Shown: positions 9,306-17,960, counted from the first letter of the stretch. The stretch: 64,000 bases of DNA from CAZVYJ01 sp964631565 (GCA_964631565.1 CAZVYJ010000006.1:22662-86661), one strand, 5' to 3'. Notes: generated by a model not told the origin, from the sequence alone. A program made the numbers and translations.

Positions 9306-10082
9306 CTATCTCTTCCGGCGAAGAAGCAGGCCTAAACCACCAATACCGATTAGCGACATTGTCGCCGGCTCCGGAATCGTCTGCACGATCTGCAAGCCGT
9401 ACACGCCCGGCGTAGTTACATATGGCACATTCGGATCCGTCTCGAATGTAAAACTGAAGCTGCTGCCTGTCAGACCCGTGATGTGAACATAGCTGCCGTA
9501 AGGCGTCCCATCGTACCCCGTGGTCGAGGTGGTCTGAGTTACCTCAGTATACACCAGGTTTCCGGGGTCGGAGGGATTTGAATACGGCGTCAGCGAGGCG
9601 TAGTAATTTGTCAAGTTGACGGTAATCATCTGGTTCGAGTAGTCGGTTCTGTTGGAAGTCACGTAGATATAAACCTCATATCCCGTGCTCTGATAGGCTG
9701 TCGGTATGTTGCTTACAGTGACAGCACCCTGCACCGCTCCGCCCGGCTGTGACGAGGTGTTCCAGTAGCTGTAGATAAAGCCGTCGCACAGTGCTTCATC
9801 ATTGTTACTCGGCACATTGGCTTCTGCTGCACCACCGTTGTGGCCTGTGAAGGTGACCGACGCCGTGGTTGCGGTACCGCCGTCATCCACCAGACCAGAC
9901 AGACTTCCACTGCCTCCGGCTACGCCGTTCCAGTTTGTCTGAGCGACAACGCCGGCCGAGTCGGTCGAAGCCAGCACCGAACCGCCGTTGCCTTCAAAAT
10001 TGATGCCGATCATCGACGCCTGAGCCGATGCCGCCAGAAGCGACATCACTACAAATACCCCAATGAATCTTAGACCTCTCAT
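9306..10082 (-). CDS. PEP-CTERM exported protein A
   Basis: 258 aa. A signal peptide (about residues 1-23, ending AASAQAS) precedes a Gly/Ser/Thr/Asn-rich beta-type body, and the C-terminus carries the sorting signal PEPATMSLIG, a short hydrophobic helix and a basic RRKR end. PEP-CTERM proteins are exported and processed by an exosortase, which is not in this window. The body (residues about 24-230) has no motif I can name. An AGAAAGGAGA ribosome site precedes the ATG. It lies 92 nt downstream of regulator A on the same strand and is closed by a hairpin and terminator. Confidence 0.85.
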   Translation of the reverse strand: MRGLRFIGVFVVMSLLAASAQASMIGINFEGNGGSVLASTDSAGVVAQTNWNGVAGGSGSLSGLVDDGGTATTASVTFTGHNGGAAEANVPSNNDEALCDGFIYSYWNTSSQPGGAVQGAVTVSNIPTAYQSTGYEVYIYVTSNRTDYSNQMITVNLTNYYASLTPYSNPSDPGNLVYTEVTQTTSTTGYDGTPYGSYVHITGLTGSSFSFTFETDPNVPYVTTPGVYGLQIVQTIPEPATMSLIGIGGLGLLLRRKR

Positions 10083-10174
10083 ATCCGCTTCTCCTTTCTG
10101 AATACTGTTGCGAAATGCGTTTCCTGCAAGCCTTCCCTTCGTCCTTTTATGTTTACAAAACCGTTAATGTGTTT

Positions 10175-11272
10175 TTACCGACCCGCTCCGGCATCCAGCG
10201 AAAATTCCTCTGAAAGTTCCGTTTCAAAAATTGCAGGAATGCCCGTCGCCGCCGGCGGCGTCTGGCCGCGACTTTGAATGTCAAGCACTCTCAGGCATTC
10301 CGAGATGAAGCGACGGCAGTCATATCCCAGGTGCACTATCGGAAGAACGGTCGTCACCGGCGCCGGGAAGTTGGATTGAGCGACTACTTCCACTTCTTCA
10401 GGCACCTTGATTCCGGCAACCATCAAGCCGGCTGTCGCATGCTCGATAAGGTTATCGTCATGAATAATCAGTGCGTCGGGGCGCCTGTCGCCTTCCAGCT
10501 GCATCAGGACGTTCACCACTCGCGAAGCGCCCCGGAATACTGAACCTATTGGTATGGGCTGAACCCAGTAAGGCCGCGTATCAACTCCGCGACGCCTCAG
10601 ACCAGTCTCGAACTCCTCCAGCCGCGTGAGAGGATAATCAATACACAGGTGAGCAATCCGTCGGCGGCCTTTCGAAAACAGATACTCAATCGCCCTGTCT
10701 ATGAAAGAATCCCTGTCGCCGTAAACCGTTGGAAGACCCAGCTCCCCCCCTTCATGAATCGCCACCTTCGGCAGGCTGTGCTGATCTACCCCGCGAATGT
10801 CATCCGTATCATGCTTGGCGCTGTCGCTTGTGAAAATCAGGCCGGCAAGGCGCCGATGTCTGATATCCCTGTATAATTGCGGGACATCCGCACGCGAACC
10901 GACCTCCCTTGACGTAAGATATTCATGAAACCTGATCTTGCGTTTCGTCCTGACGGATTTTAACGCCTCTCTCATGGATACAAAAAACCGCGACCATGCC
11001 TCGTCGGCGTCAATCACCCATCCGTAATTACAAAGATGCGGCGGATTCTCGGCTACATAAGTGCCGGACCGTCCGGAGCGAACCTGGAGAAATCCATCAT
11101 CAGCCAACGTGTTGTATGCACGCTGAATCGTCGATGCCCCGACACCCAGCATTTCACACATTACCGATTGCGGCGGCATACGCTTGCCGGGAAGACCATA
11201 AGTCCCATCAATGATCCCGCACCGTAAGGTTTTCAGTGCGTTGTAATATTTTGTTTCCGTTTCCTGTGGCAT
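10175..11272 (-). CDS. GntR/LacI-type hybrid transcriptional regulator A
   Basis: 365 aa from the ATG at 11272, chosen because an AGGG lies 7 nt upstream; a TTG at 11278 is the longer alternative. Residues about 8-75 form a GntR winged helix-turn-helix (PPQSVMCEMLGVGASTIQRA, ADDGFLQVRSGRSGTYV). The linker ENPPHLCNYG is shared by all five paralogues in this array. The rest resembles the LacI/GalR periplasmic-binding-protein type I effector domain, including GRRRIAHLCIDYP and RRPDALIIHDDNLIEH. This is the same architecture as AraR of Bacillus, a sugar-responsive repressor. The ligand is unknown. It is followed by PEP-CTERM gene A and preceded by an inverted repeat, suggesting autoregulation of a two-gene unit. 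Confidence 0.85.
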   Translation of the reverse strand: MPQETETKYYNALKTLRCGIIDGTYGLPGKRMPPQSVMCEMLGVGASTIQRAYNTLADDGFLQVRSGRSGTYVAENPPHLCNYGWVIDADEAWSRFFVSMREALKSVRTKRKIRFHEYLTSREVGSRADVPQLYRDIRHRRLAGLIFTSDSAKHDTDDIRGVDQHSLPKVAIHEGGELGLPTVYGDRDSFIDRAIEYLFSKGRRRIAHLCIDYPLTRLEEFETGLRRRGVDTRPYWVQPIPIGSVFRGASRVVNVLMQLEGDRRPDALIIHDDNLIEHATAGLMVAGIKVPEEVEVVAQSNFPAPVTTVLPIVHLGYDCRRFISECLRVLDIQSRGQTPPAATGIPAIFETELSEEFSLDAGAGR

Positions 11273-11310
11273 ACTCAATCCCTGCTTAATGCACCATCAT
11301 AAGCAGCTTA

Positions 11311-11343
11311 TACACCATATATACCATATTTTTATGGAGTGTA
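11311..11343. promoter_or_regulatory. Candidate operator upstream of regulator A
   Basis: An inverted repeat TACAC...GTGTA spans 33 nt, with CCATA half-sites at 11315 and 11324 and the reverse TATGG at 11333, spaced 9 nt apart. It lies 39-71 nt upstream of the regulator start. Spotted by eye; not tested. Confidence 0.45.
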
Positions 11344-11450
11344 AATAAGAAAAATTCGTGCTTTACAGGCAATCTACCCTTTGCGTATAGAGAAATTGAA
11401 TTCTAAACCCCGCATTCAAAACATGTTAAAACGAAGCCGCTCGGCATATA

Positions 11451-11480
11451 AAAAAAAGGGCTCCCCGTATAAGGGAGCCC
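11451..11480 (-). terminator. Rho-independent terminator of PEP-CTERM cassette B
   Basis: A perfect 8-bp stem (GGGCTCCC / GGGAGCCC) is followed on the minus strand by at least seven T's. It follows PEP-CTERM gene B. Confidence 0.85.
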
Positions 11481-11487
11481 GTCATGT

Positions 11488-11510
11488 GCTCAGAGGAACC
11501 GATCCTGAGC
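11488..11510 (-). promoter_or_regulatory. Conserved 3'UTR hairpin, cassette B
   Basis: GCTCAG and CTGAGC arms enclose a GAGGAACC-containing loop (plus strand), in the same place relative to stop codon and terminator as in cassette A. Confidence 0.6.
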
Positions 11511-11528
11511 AAAAAAGAATACTTCGGG

Positions 11529-12221
11529 TTACCTCTTGCGACGGATAAGCAGTCCCAGGCCGCCGAGGCCCAGCAGTGACATTGTCGCAGGTTCCGGAAC
11601 AGAGGTTACGTCCACGCGAACATTGTCGAACAGGTATGCGTAGCCGCCAAGGTTTGTGCCGCTGAACTGGATTCCAAGATACTTGCCGGCATCGGCAGCG
11701 GTGGCTGTGTAAGAAATCGTGTATCCCATTCCATTCGCGAAATTGCTTGTCAACGGCGTTGTTTCAATTCCGGTTTTAAGGATGTTTGTCAGCGGACCGG
11801 CCGGATTGCCCGCAGTGTCGCTGGCGGCCAGTGAGTAGTAATAAGTGGGCGAAAAGGGATTGCCACTGTACTCGGCGGCGAGGTCCACAGTCAGGGTAAT
11901 GACATCGCCGGCCTGAATCACGTAACCGGTAACCTGCCACGCCGCCGCGCTGCCGGCGTCGTTACTGGCTAAGCTGCCGCATTGAACTCCATCCGTAGCC
12001 CTGCCGCCGGCCCTTACGCCGCCGTTCACAGCATGGCCCCAATTTGAATCACTCTGGAAGGTCCATCCCGTGCCGCCCTGAGCCTCCAGGCTCGGGTAAT
12101 TTGTGGTTCCTACCGGAAGCTCAAACGAGTAGTTTCCCACGGTAACTGGAGTCGCCTGCGCTATTCCGCCAAAACATAGAACTAGAGCTGCAGCCATCAT
12201 GAACGCTAGATACCTTAACAT
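11529..12221 (-). CDS. PEP-CTERM exported protein B, DUF642-like body
   Basis: 230 aa from the ATG at 12221, chosen because AGGAAG lies 5 nt upstream and a clean signal peptide follows (MLRYLAFMMAAALVLCFGG, cleavage near AQA). The body begins VTVGNYSFELPVG and continues with GGTGWTF and ADAGKYLGIQFSGTN, reminiscent of the DUF642/galactose-binding-like beta sandwiches that start with an N-SFE-P motif. The C-terminus is the sorting tail PEPATMSLLG, a hydrophobic helix and RRKR. A role in glycan binding at the cell surface is possible but inferred from fold resemblance only. Regulator B lies 194 nt upstream, the largest such gap in the array. Confidence 0.85.
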   Translation of the reverse strand: MLRYLAFMMAAALVLCFGGIAQATPVTVGNYSFELPVGTTNYPSLEAQGGTGWTFQSDSNWGHAVNGGVRAGGRATDGVQCGSLASNDAGSAAAWQVTGYVIQAGDVITLTVDLAAEYSGNPFSPTYYYSLAASDTAGNPAGPLTNILKTGIETTPLTSNFANGMGYTISYTATAADAGKYLGIQFSGTNLGGYAYLFDNVRVDVTSVPEPATMSLLGLGGLGLLIRRKR

Positions 12222-12415
12222 TTTTTCTTCCTTTCTTTCCCCACTCATGGGAATCAGTAAAACCAAAAATCTCCTCATCACTTTTTTCACAACATCCGAT
12301 TCAAACAACCTCTCTTTTTCTTCCGAAACATGAAATGCACAACACTACTATCCGCCTCCATGCAACTGCAGCAGAACGGCAATCCGTTGCTGTTCCGGCT
12401 ATTGATATCCGTTTG

Positions 12416-13471
12416 TTAGATTTCGTCTTCGAACTTCGCTTCCAGCTCGGTAATTTCAGGCGGCTTCCGGCCTCGCTGCTGCATATCCAGAAGTTCAAGC
12501 GCCTTGCTCAGGATTTTGCGGCAGTCAAGGCCGAGACGCACCACCGGCATTACGGTGGTTGTCTGCTGCGAAGGATAGTTCCACTTTGCAAGCACCACTA
12601 TGTCTTCAGGCACTTTCACGCCGGCGGCAAGCAGGCCGGCTACGGCATGCTCAACAAGGTTGTCGTCATAGATAATCAGGGCGTCGGGGCGTTTCTGATC
12701 GTCCAGCTGCATCATGAGATTCACGACGTTTGCGGCAGTATGGTTCATGGTTCCGACCGGTATACCCTGAATCCAGTAGTCTCGAACTTCCACTCCGCGT
12801 TTCCGCAGCATCAACTTGACGTCTTCAAGGCGGTTCCATGGGAAATCCATGTGCAGATGCGCAATGCGGTTCCTGCCTTTTGAGCGGAGATACCCGATGG
12901 CGCGATCCACAAAACTGTTTTCGCTTAAAAGCGTCAGCGGCCCGCTGATTTTTTCGGACCACACGATATGAACAACCGGAACAGGCCCATGCTGAAGCAC
13001 AGAGTCGACATGCATCGTTCCGCCGTCGCCTGCGAAGATCAGGCCGGCAAGTTTCCGCTTCGCCACATCCCGGCAAAGGTTCACAAAGTCGCGCCGTCCG
13101 GCGCCTTCCTGCGAAACGTTGTATTCAACAAAATGCCTTGTTTCGCCCTTGTCGAGCGAGGCGGCAGCCTGGCGAAGCGAAATGTAATATCGCGACCACA
13201 ATCCGCCGGCCGGCATGACAAGGCCGTAGTTGCACAGATGAGGCGGGTTCTCCACCACAAAAGTTCCGAACGGATGCGCCCTGACAAAACCATCTTCCCG
13301 CAATTCGTCGAGAGCATGTTGAATGGTAGCCATGCCTACACCCAACTGGCTCCCCATAGCCAAACGTGTCGGCATCTTCTGGCCGGGTTCGTACACACCG
13401 CCGAGAATAGCCTCCCGGAGCGATTGAACCACTCTGTCATATTTTGTGCGGCTGGCCGCTTTTGGTTCCAT
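12416..13471 (-). CDS. GntR/LacI-type hybrid transcriptional regulator B
   Basis: 351 aa from the ATG at 13471 (MEPKAASRTKYDRVV); a TTG at 13486 is possible but would overlap the candidate operator. The GntR winged helix covers about residues 10-75 (TRLAMGSQLGVGMATIQHA, EDGFVRAHPFGTFVV) and is followed by the shared NPPHLCNYG linker. The effector domain carries GRNRIAHLHMDFPWNRLE, RPDALIIYDDNLVEH and AGVKVPEDIVVLAKWNYPS. The conserved patches are close to regulator A, while the predicted ligand pocket regions differ. It is oriented toward PEP-CTERM gene B and forms the second cassette of the array. Confidence 0.85.
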   Translation of the reverse strand: MEPKAASRTKYDRVVQSLREAILGGVYEPGQKMPTRLAMGSQLGVGMATIQHALDELREDGFVRAHPFGTFVVENPPHLCNYGLVMPAGGLWSRYYISLRQAAASLDKGETRHFVEYNVSQEGAGRRDFVNLCRDVAKRKLAGLIFAGDGGTMHVDSVLQHGPVPVVHIVWSEKISGPLTLLSENSFVDRAIGYLRSKGRNRIAHLHMDFPWNRLEDVKLMLRKRGVEVRDYWIQGIPVGTMNHTAANVVNLMMQLDDQKRPDALIIYDDNLVEHAVAGLLAAGVKVPEDIVVLAKWNYPSQQTTTVMPVVRLGLDCRKILSKALELLDMQQRGRKPPEITELEAKFEDEI

Positions 13472-13477
13472 AGACGC

Positions 13478-13510
13478 GTATTCCAATATTACTTAGTGTA
13501 TTCAGAATAC
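13478..13510. promoter_or_regulatory. Candidate operator upstream of regulator B
   Basis: GTATTC occurs at 13478 and 13498, and GAATAC at 13505. The 13-mer at 13498-13510 (GTATTCAGAATAC) is a perfect palindrome, and the outer pair spans 33 nt as in cassettes A and E. It lies 7-39 nt upstream of the ATG. Confidence 0.55.
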
Positions 13511-13590
13511 CATGAGTTTGTTTCGGAGTCAAGACGGAACAACGGCGTCGCCAGCGTTTTTTGCAGTCTTGGCCCCTTTTTCTGCGCATA

Positions 13591-13623
13591 AAAAAGCGGG
13601 CCATCCCCCAAGGGATAGCCCGC
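13591..13623 (-). terminator. Rho-independent terminator of PEP-CTERM cassette C
   Basis: A stem of GCGGGC paired with GCCCGC, extended inward by ATCCC/GGGAT, precedes a T-tract on the minus strand. Confidence 0.8.
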
Positions 13624-13628
13624 CATAT

Positions 13629-13652
13629 GCCCAGAGGAACCTGATTCTGAGC
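13629..13652 (-). promoter_or_regulatory. Conserved 3'UTR hairpin, cassette C
   Basis: GCCCAG and CTGAGC arms (one non-Watson-Crick position) enclose GAGGAACC. Position matches cassettes A, B and D. Confidence 0.55.
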
Positions 13653-13724
13653 TTGTTCTAAACTGTTTTTACACTGCTACATTCGGTCTTGCCTTGCATA
13701 TGCGGGTGCTTTAGTTTTTCTCGC

Positions 13725-14384
13725 TTATTTGCATTTACGACGGATAACCAGACCGAAGCTGCCCATACCCAGCAAAACCATGGTCGCCGGCTCGGGAACC
13801 GCCTCAAATACGAAATTACCCGCTGCGATCGGGCCAACTGCCGCACCATAACCAAGCGGCGCCGTCGGCATACTTCCGACGTTGCCGTACTTGCCATCCG
13901 CAAGATAAGTCACCAGCCCGCCGCCGGTATCGGGAGTCCAAGGCGGCGCAGTGCTCCCATAGTATGGTTCCCAGCCATCGCCGCTCATGCCGTAGTTCTC
14001 AGCCACAATCATGCCATGAAAACCCGCAGACAGCGTTAACGGCGCCGCCAAGTCCTTGAACCACGCACCGCCAATGAGCGTTCCGGAGTCCGCTGCAGTA
14101 AACGTCAATGTCGCCAAAGCTGCGCCTGTATCCCGGTTGTACAAAATAACCGTAATGTCCCTGTGCAGGCCATACTCGTTGCCGCTTCCAAAGTTGTCCT
14201 TGCTGTCGAATGCGCCCAAGGCAGCTATGTTGATGTCGGAATTGACATCAAACTCCATGCCTATCGATCCGCTGTAGCCGTTACCGCCGACGATCCCGTC
14301 CGGAATCGGATAGGCGATGATATCCGCCTGGGCACAAGCCGACATTGCTAGCACTAGTGCTAGTACTCCTGCTGCTTTCTTCAT
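13725..14384 (-). CDS. PEP-CTERM exported protein C
   Basis: 219 aa from the ATG at 14384, chosen because GGAG lies 8 nt upstream and a signal peptide follows directly (MKKAAGVLALVLAMSACAQA). The body contains DITVILYNRDTGAALATLTF, a beta-sandwich-like segment seen in exported proteins of this kind, but no named domain. The C-terminus is VPEPATMVLLG plus helix and RRKCK, a slightly altered PEP-CTERM tail with Cys in the basic end. It lies 113 nt downstream of regulator C. The body is unrelated by eye to those of A, B, D and E. Confidence 0.82.
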   Translation of the reverse strand: MKKAAGVLALVLAMSACAQADIIAYPIPDGIVGGNGYSGSIGMEFDVNSDINIAALGAFDSKDNFGSGNEYGLHRDITVILYNRDTGAALATLTFTAADSGTLIGGAWFKDLAAPLTLSAGFHGMIVAENYGMSGDGWEPYYGSTAPPWTPDTGGGLVTYLADGKYGNVGSMPTAPLGYGAAVGPIAAGNFVFEAVPEPATMVLLGMGSFGLVIRRKCK

Positions 14385-14497
14385 TTCATTATCTCCTTCT
14401 CTAAGAGGCAAAAATGATAAGACTCCTGTGAACTGCGGTTCCTCTCGCTTTCAGTTCATCTCCGTTATGGATAGGCCGGTACGTTCCGGCTTTTCAA

Positions 14498-15565
14498 CTA
14501 CAGAAGCTCATCTTCGATCTCGTGCTCGAAGCGGGCCCGGCATTGCGTCAAATCCGGCGTCTGCTCGCCGTTCCTCTGCATTTCAAGTATGTGAAGACAT
14601 TTGTCCAAGGCTTCCCGACAGTCGAACCCCAGCCGAACAAGCGGCATTACGCTGGGAAACTGCGACGGGAAGTTGCTCATTACCACAACATCGATCTCAT
14701 CCGGAACCTTCACGCCGGCTGCAAGCAGACCGGCTACAGCATGGTCTACAAGGTTGTCGTCGTGAATGATTATCGCGTCGGGCTTCTTGTCACCCTCCAA
14801 CTGCATCAGGAGGTTAACAAGGTTTTTCGCGCCACGGAAAATCGTGCCGATGGGAACGCTCTGTATCCAATATGGATTAACTTCGATTCCATGTTGCCTG
14901 AGCGAATTTTCGAACCTGTCGCCGTACATGTACCACGGATAATCGATGCACAGGTGCGCAATGCGTTTTCTGCCACGGGCGCGTAGATACTCGATTGCCC
15001 GCTCAAGGAATGAATCGAGGTTGAACTTCACCTCAGGGTGAACCTCTATGTCATGCGTCTGCAGGAATACGCGCGGCATGGCCGGATCTTCCATGGCCGG
15101 TGAACCTTTCAGACTCAATGATGGACCTACAATTATCAACCCGCCCATTCTCCGTTCCAGTACATCACTGTTGAGACGTTCGAAAGCGGCTAATCCTTCA
15201 ATTTCGTGTGACGTTTGATATTCGCTGAAACGTAACTTGTCGCCACCCTGGGCGTGCGCAACGGCGTTACGAAGAACCGGGTAAAACAGGGACCATTGGT
15301 TGGCCCGCGGCGTTACAATGCCGTAGTTGCACAGGTGCGGCGGATGGTCAACTACAAACGTGCCGGCTCGACTGCGAGACTCGACAAATCCATCGTTCAT
15401 CAATTCGTCCAGGGCTTTTTGTACGGTGGCCATGCTGACACCATATTCATCAACAAGTTCCGAGCGGTTCGGCAGCCGATTGCCAGGAGCATAAATACCC
15501 TCGAGAATATTGCTCCGTAGGCTTGATGCCAAATCCCAGTATTTGCCTCTGCCGGTTGTTTTCAT
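14498..15565 (-). CDS. GntR/LacI-type hybrid transcriptional regulator C
   Basis: 355 aa. The GntR winged helix is at about residues 5-72 (NRSELVDEYGVSMATVQKA, NDGFVESRSRAGTFVV), followed by DHPPHLCNYG and a LacI-like effector domain with GRKRIAHLCIDYPWYM, KKPDAIIIHDDNLVDH and AGVKVPDEIDVVVMSNFPS. Paralogue of the other four regulators; regulator D is closest by eye because both begin MKT and share APGNRLP. The ribosome site is weak. It precedes PEP-CTERM gene C. Confidence 0.85.
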   Translation of the reverse strand: MKTTGRGKYWDLASSLRSNILEGIYAPGNRLPNRSELVDEYGVSMATVQKALDELMNDGFVESRSRAGTFVVDHPPHLCNYGIVTPRANQWSLFYPVLRNAVAHAQGGDKLRFSEYQTSHEIEGLAAFERLNSDVLERRMGGLIIVGPSLSLKGSPAMEDPAMPRVFLQTHDIEVHPEVKFNLDSFLERAIEYLRARGRKRIAHLCIDYPWYMYGDRFENSLRQHGIEVNPYWIQSVPIGTIFRGAKNLVNLLMQLEGDKKPDAIIIHDDNLVDHAVAGLLAAGVKVPDEIDVVVMSNFPSQFPSVMPLVRLGFDCREALDKCLHILEMQRNGEQTPDLTQCRARFEHEIEDELL

Positions 15566-15593
15566 GGTTGTTTTCTTGGATATGCTATTTATT

Positions 15594-15621
15594 TTCTAGT
15601 TTTCTTTTTCGTTATCTAGAA
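15594..15621. promoter_or_regulatory. Candidate operator upstream of regulator C
   Basis: Inverted TTCTAG...CTAGAA with a 16-nt centre spans 28 nt, the same span as in cassette D, and lies 29-56 nt upstream of the ATG. Confidence 0.45.
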
Positions 15622-15726
15622 TACAATCATTTGTCGTCTCTGTCAAGTACGATTTTGCTTTGCATTAAGGTTTTGGGAGATTTGGCTTCCATACCCTAGG
15701 AATCTTGTCACGCCAACTCTGACGTA

Positions 15727-15760
15727 TAAAAAAGCGAGCCCTCCCTAAGGGAGAGCCCGC
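15727..15760 (-). terminator. Rho-independent terminator of PEP-CTERM cassette D
   Basis: A stem CTCCC/GGGAG extended by GAGCC-type pairs, with a T-tract on the minus strand. Sequence closely resembles the terminators of A, B and C. Confidence 0.8.
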
Positions 15761-15765
15761 CATAT

Positions 15766-15789
15766 GCTCAGAGGAACCTAATTCTGAGC
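15766..15789 (-). promoter_or_regulatory. Conserved 3'UTR hairpin, cassette D
   Basis: Perfect GCTCAG/CTGAGC arms enclose GAGGAACC. Confidence 0.6.
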
Positions 15790-15807
15790 GTGAGTCCAGA
15801 GTTTTTA

Positions 15808-16581
15808 TTATCTCTTGCGGCGAATTATCAGGCCGAGTCCGCCTATACCCAGAAGGGCCATGGTCGCCGGTTCCGGAATACCCATGTAGATATTATTCAC
15901 ATCGTCCGACGACAGGACGCTGTCGAATACCATGATTTCGTCAAGCAGGCCGGAATACGGCTGACCGGCGGTGTTGCTACCGGCACCAAACACCAGAGGG
16001 GCGCCTTGATCCGTAACCGTCATCGTCGCCGTCGCTTCGGCTACGCCGTCGACATAGAGAGTGGTGCCGTTGGCCACGCCGCTCTGGAATGTGAGACACA
16101 GCATGTGCCAGGTGTCGTCGGCTACATTAACGCCAGAGCTTTGCCATCCGTTTCCGCCCCAGTCATATATTCCGAAGACGTTGTCCTGGAGAAAAATTCC
16201 GTAAGCAAGCATCTTGACTGCGACGCCGCGGTAGCTCGCGCCCGCATTGCTCGTCTTGACCCATGTAACCAGACTGCCGCTGCTTAACTGGAGTTCAGAG
16301 TAATTGATCTGCGTCGGATGCGGCGCTCCGCTGATTACGCAGGCATACGCTCCGTCAAACAGGACCGACCCGTCGCCGCTGACGGGACAGCCTGCCTGAT
16401 TCAGCGTATAGCCGTTGTAATAACTGAAATCCAGGCCGTTGCCGCTCTGGTCGGCTGCCAGGTTCCCGCTTGTCTCACCTAGAGACCAATATCCCAGCGG
16501 TAGCGGCGTAGCGTTGGCAATCGTAGCCGTGAGCACAAACAGGCTGGCGACTGCCGTTAGACAAACAAACTTTCTCGACAT
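15808..16581 (-). CDS. PEP-CTERM exported protein D, LamG-like lectin body
   Basis: 257 aa from the ATG at 16581 (MSRKFVCLTAVASLFVL). A signal peptide ending near NATP precedes a concanavalin-like/LamG domain: YWSLGETSGNLAADQSGNG at the start, then DDTWHMLCLTFQSG, TTLYVDGV and GLLDEIMVFDSVLSSDDV, the typical LamG order. The C-terminus is the PEPATM sorting tail with RRKR. LamG domains commonly bind glycans or proteins, so a surface adhesin or glycan-recognition role fits; no catalytic residues are recognised. It lies 114 nt downstream of regulator D. Confidence 0.88.
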   Translation of the reverse strand: MSRKFVCLTAVASLFVLTATIANATPLPLGYWSLGETSGNLAADQSGNGLDFSYYNGYTLNQAGCPVSGDGSVLFDGAYACVISGAPHPTQINYSELQLSSGSLVTWVKTSNAGASYRGVAVKMLAYGIFLQDNVFGIYDWGGNGWQSSGVNVADDTWHMLCLTFQSGVANGTTLYVDGVAEATATMTVTDQGAPLVFGAGSNTAGQPYSGLLDEIMVFDSVLSSDDVNNIYMGIPEPATMALLGIGGLGLIIRRKR

Positions 16582-16695
16582 TTTATCTACTCCTTTCCTA
16601 AGAGTGTGCAAACCTCGACTATGGTGCGGATCCCTCCGGATTATGCGTCATCCATGACGGATATGATCCTGAGAACAGTTTCACTCAGGCTTTAC

Positions 16696-17748
16696 TTATT
16701 GGATTTCCTCCTCAAAAACGGATGGAATCGGGGTTTTATCGGGCGGCGTTTCACCACGCCTCTGCATCTCCATCACCCGCAAGGATTCCTTCAGTACTAT
16801 CCTGAAATCGGCTCCGAGCAGCTTGATCGGCAAGGTTGTGTGAACCGGCGCCGGGAAGTTGCTCTTGGCGACAACTTCCAGATCTTCCGGCACGCTGGCG
16901 CCGACTCCGATAATGCCTTCCACACAATGCTCTATGAGGTTGTCGTCATGGATTATGATTGCATCCGGCCGCCTATCTCCTTCCAGGTGCATCAGAAGGT
17001 TGACTACGCGGCTGGCGCCTCTGAAAACCGAGCTGCTCGGTATGGGCTGCGTCCAATATGGCCTGACATCCACGCCCCGCTGCCTTAACCCTGCTTCAAA
17101 CGCGTCCAGTTTGACCAGCGGGTAATCCAGAAGAATGTGCGCTATCCGCCGGCGGCCTCGAGCATGCAGATACTCCAGCGCCCTGTCGAGGAACAGCTCC
17201 GGATCCGGCGCGACCCCCGGGACACCGTATTCCGTATCAAGATGAAGGAACACTCGTGGAATGTTCGTACGTTTCACGATTACGTCGGATTCTATCTGCT
17301 GGGTCGGACCGGCAAATATCAGCCCCGCAAGCGTGCGGCTTGATATGTCTCTGTAAAGCCTGGCGACCTCACCCCGGGAACGGGTTTCGGTGGACACATC
17401 ATATTCACGGAACCACATATCTTCGCCGGCTTCCAGCTGCCTGGTTGCCTCTCTGAGAGCCATGTAGAAACGCGACCACTGCCCCTCGGCATAGAAAACC
17501 ATCGCGTAATTCGACAGATGCGGGGGATTATCCACCACGAACGTACCGGCACGGGCACGGGCGCGTATGAATCCCTCATCCAGCAGTGCATTCAGCGCCC
17601 GCTGCACAGTAACTACGCTGGCGCCATACTCCTCGACCATTTCCGCGCGCGTCGGAAGCCTGTTGCCGGGCGCATAAACGCCGCAGACGATATCCGACCG
17701 AAGCGAGGTAACAATATCCTGATATTTGGAGTTCGGAGCCGTTTTCAC
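16696..17748 (-). CDS. GntR/LacI-type hybrid transcriptional regulator D
   Basis: 350 aa, starting at a GTG at 17748 with AAGG 9 nt upstream. GntR winged helix (TRAEMVEEYGASVVTVQRA, DEGFIRARARAGTFVV), then DNPPHLSNYA, where the usual Cys of the linker is Ser, then a LacI-like effector domain with GRRRIAHILLDYPLVKLD and RRPDAIIIHDDNLIEHCVEG. The candidate operator half-site AAGGTA overlaps the ribosome-binding sequence, which would let the protein block its own translation region at the DNA level. It precedes PEP-CTERM gene D. Confidence 0.85.
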   Translation of the reverse strand: MKTAPNSKYQDIVTSLRSDIVCGVYAPGNRLPTRAEMVEEYGASVVTVQRALNALLDEGFIRARARAGTFVVDNPPHLSNYAMVFYAEGQWSRFYMALREATRQLEAGEDMWFREYDVSTETRSRGEVARLYRDISSRTLAGLIFAGPTQQIESDVIVKRTNIPRVFLHLDTEYGVPGVAPDPELFLDRALEYLHARGRRRIAHILLDYPLVKLDAFEAGLRQRGVDVRPYWTQPIPSSSVFRGASRVVNLLMHLEGDRRPDAIIIHDDNLIEHCVEGIIGVGASVPEDLEVVAKSNFPAPVHTTLPIKLLGADFRIVLKESLRVMEMQRRGETPPDKTPIPSVFEEEIQ

Positions 17749-17755
17749 CGACTAT

Positions 17756-17783
17756 TACCTTACTTAAACTAATATTAAAGGTA
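17756..17783. promoter_or_regulatory. Candidate operator upstream of regulator D
   Basis: Inverted TACCTT...AAGGTA spans 28 nt in an AT-rich stretch 8-35 nt upstream of the GTG start, overlapping the Shine-Dalgarno region. Confidence 0.45.
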
Positions 17784-17897
17784 TATCACGTTTTAATATA
17801 TAATATATCAAAAAATGACTTTGTCAATAGTAAATTTCCTTTCGAGGGTTTCTTCCTTAACATCTTGGAATGAATTGAGTAAGGAGGATAAATAGAA

Positions 17898-17924
17898 GCG
17901 GGTCGCCCCTTAGGGACGACCCGC
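17898..17924 (-). terminator. Terminator of PEP-CTERM cassette E
   Basis: 8-bp stem GCGGGTCG/CGACCCGC. The downstream T-tract is weak on the minus strand (TTCTATT), so termination may be less efficient than in cassettes A-D. Confidence 0.65.
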
Positions 17925-17930
17925 AACATA

Positions 17931-17951
17931 CTTGGAGGAACCTTTTTTAAG
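17931..17951 (-). promoter_or_regulatory. Degenerate 3'UTR hairpin, cassette E
   Basis: The core GAGGAACC is kept at 17935-17942, but the arms have decayed to CTT...AAG plus a T-rich loop. It is the most diverged of the five copies. Confidence 0.4.
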
Positions 17952-17960
17952 GCAAAGGTA

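Noticed and set aside
9221..17951. Repeated hairpins considered as a CRISPR-like or attachment-site array
   Set aside because: They are 2 kb apart, each located just after a gene and followed by T-tracts, so terminators and 3'UTR elements explain them.
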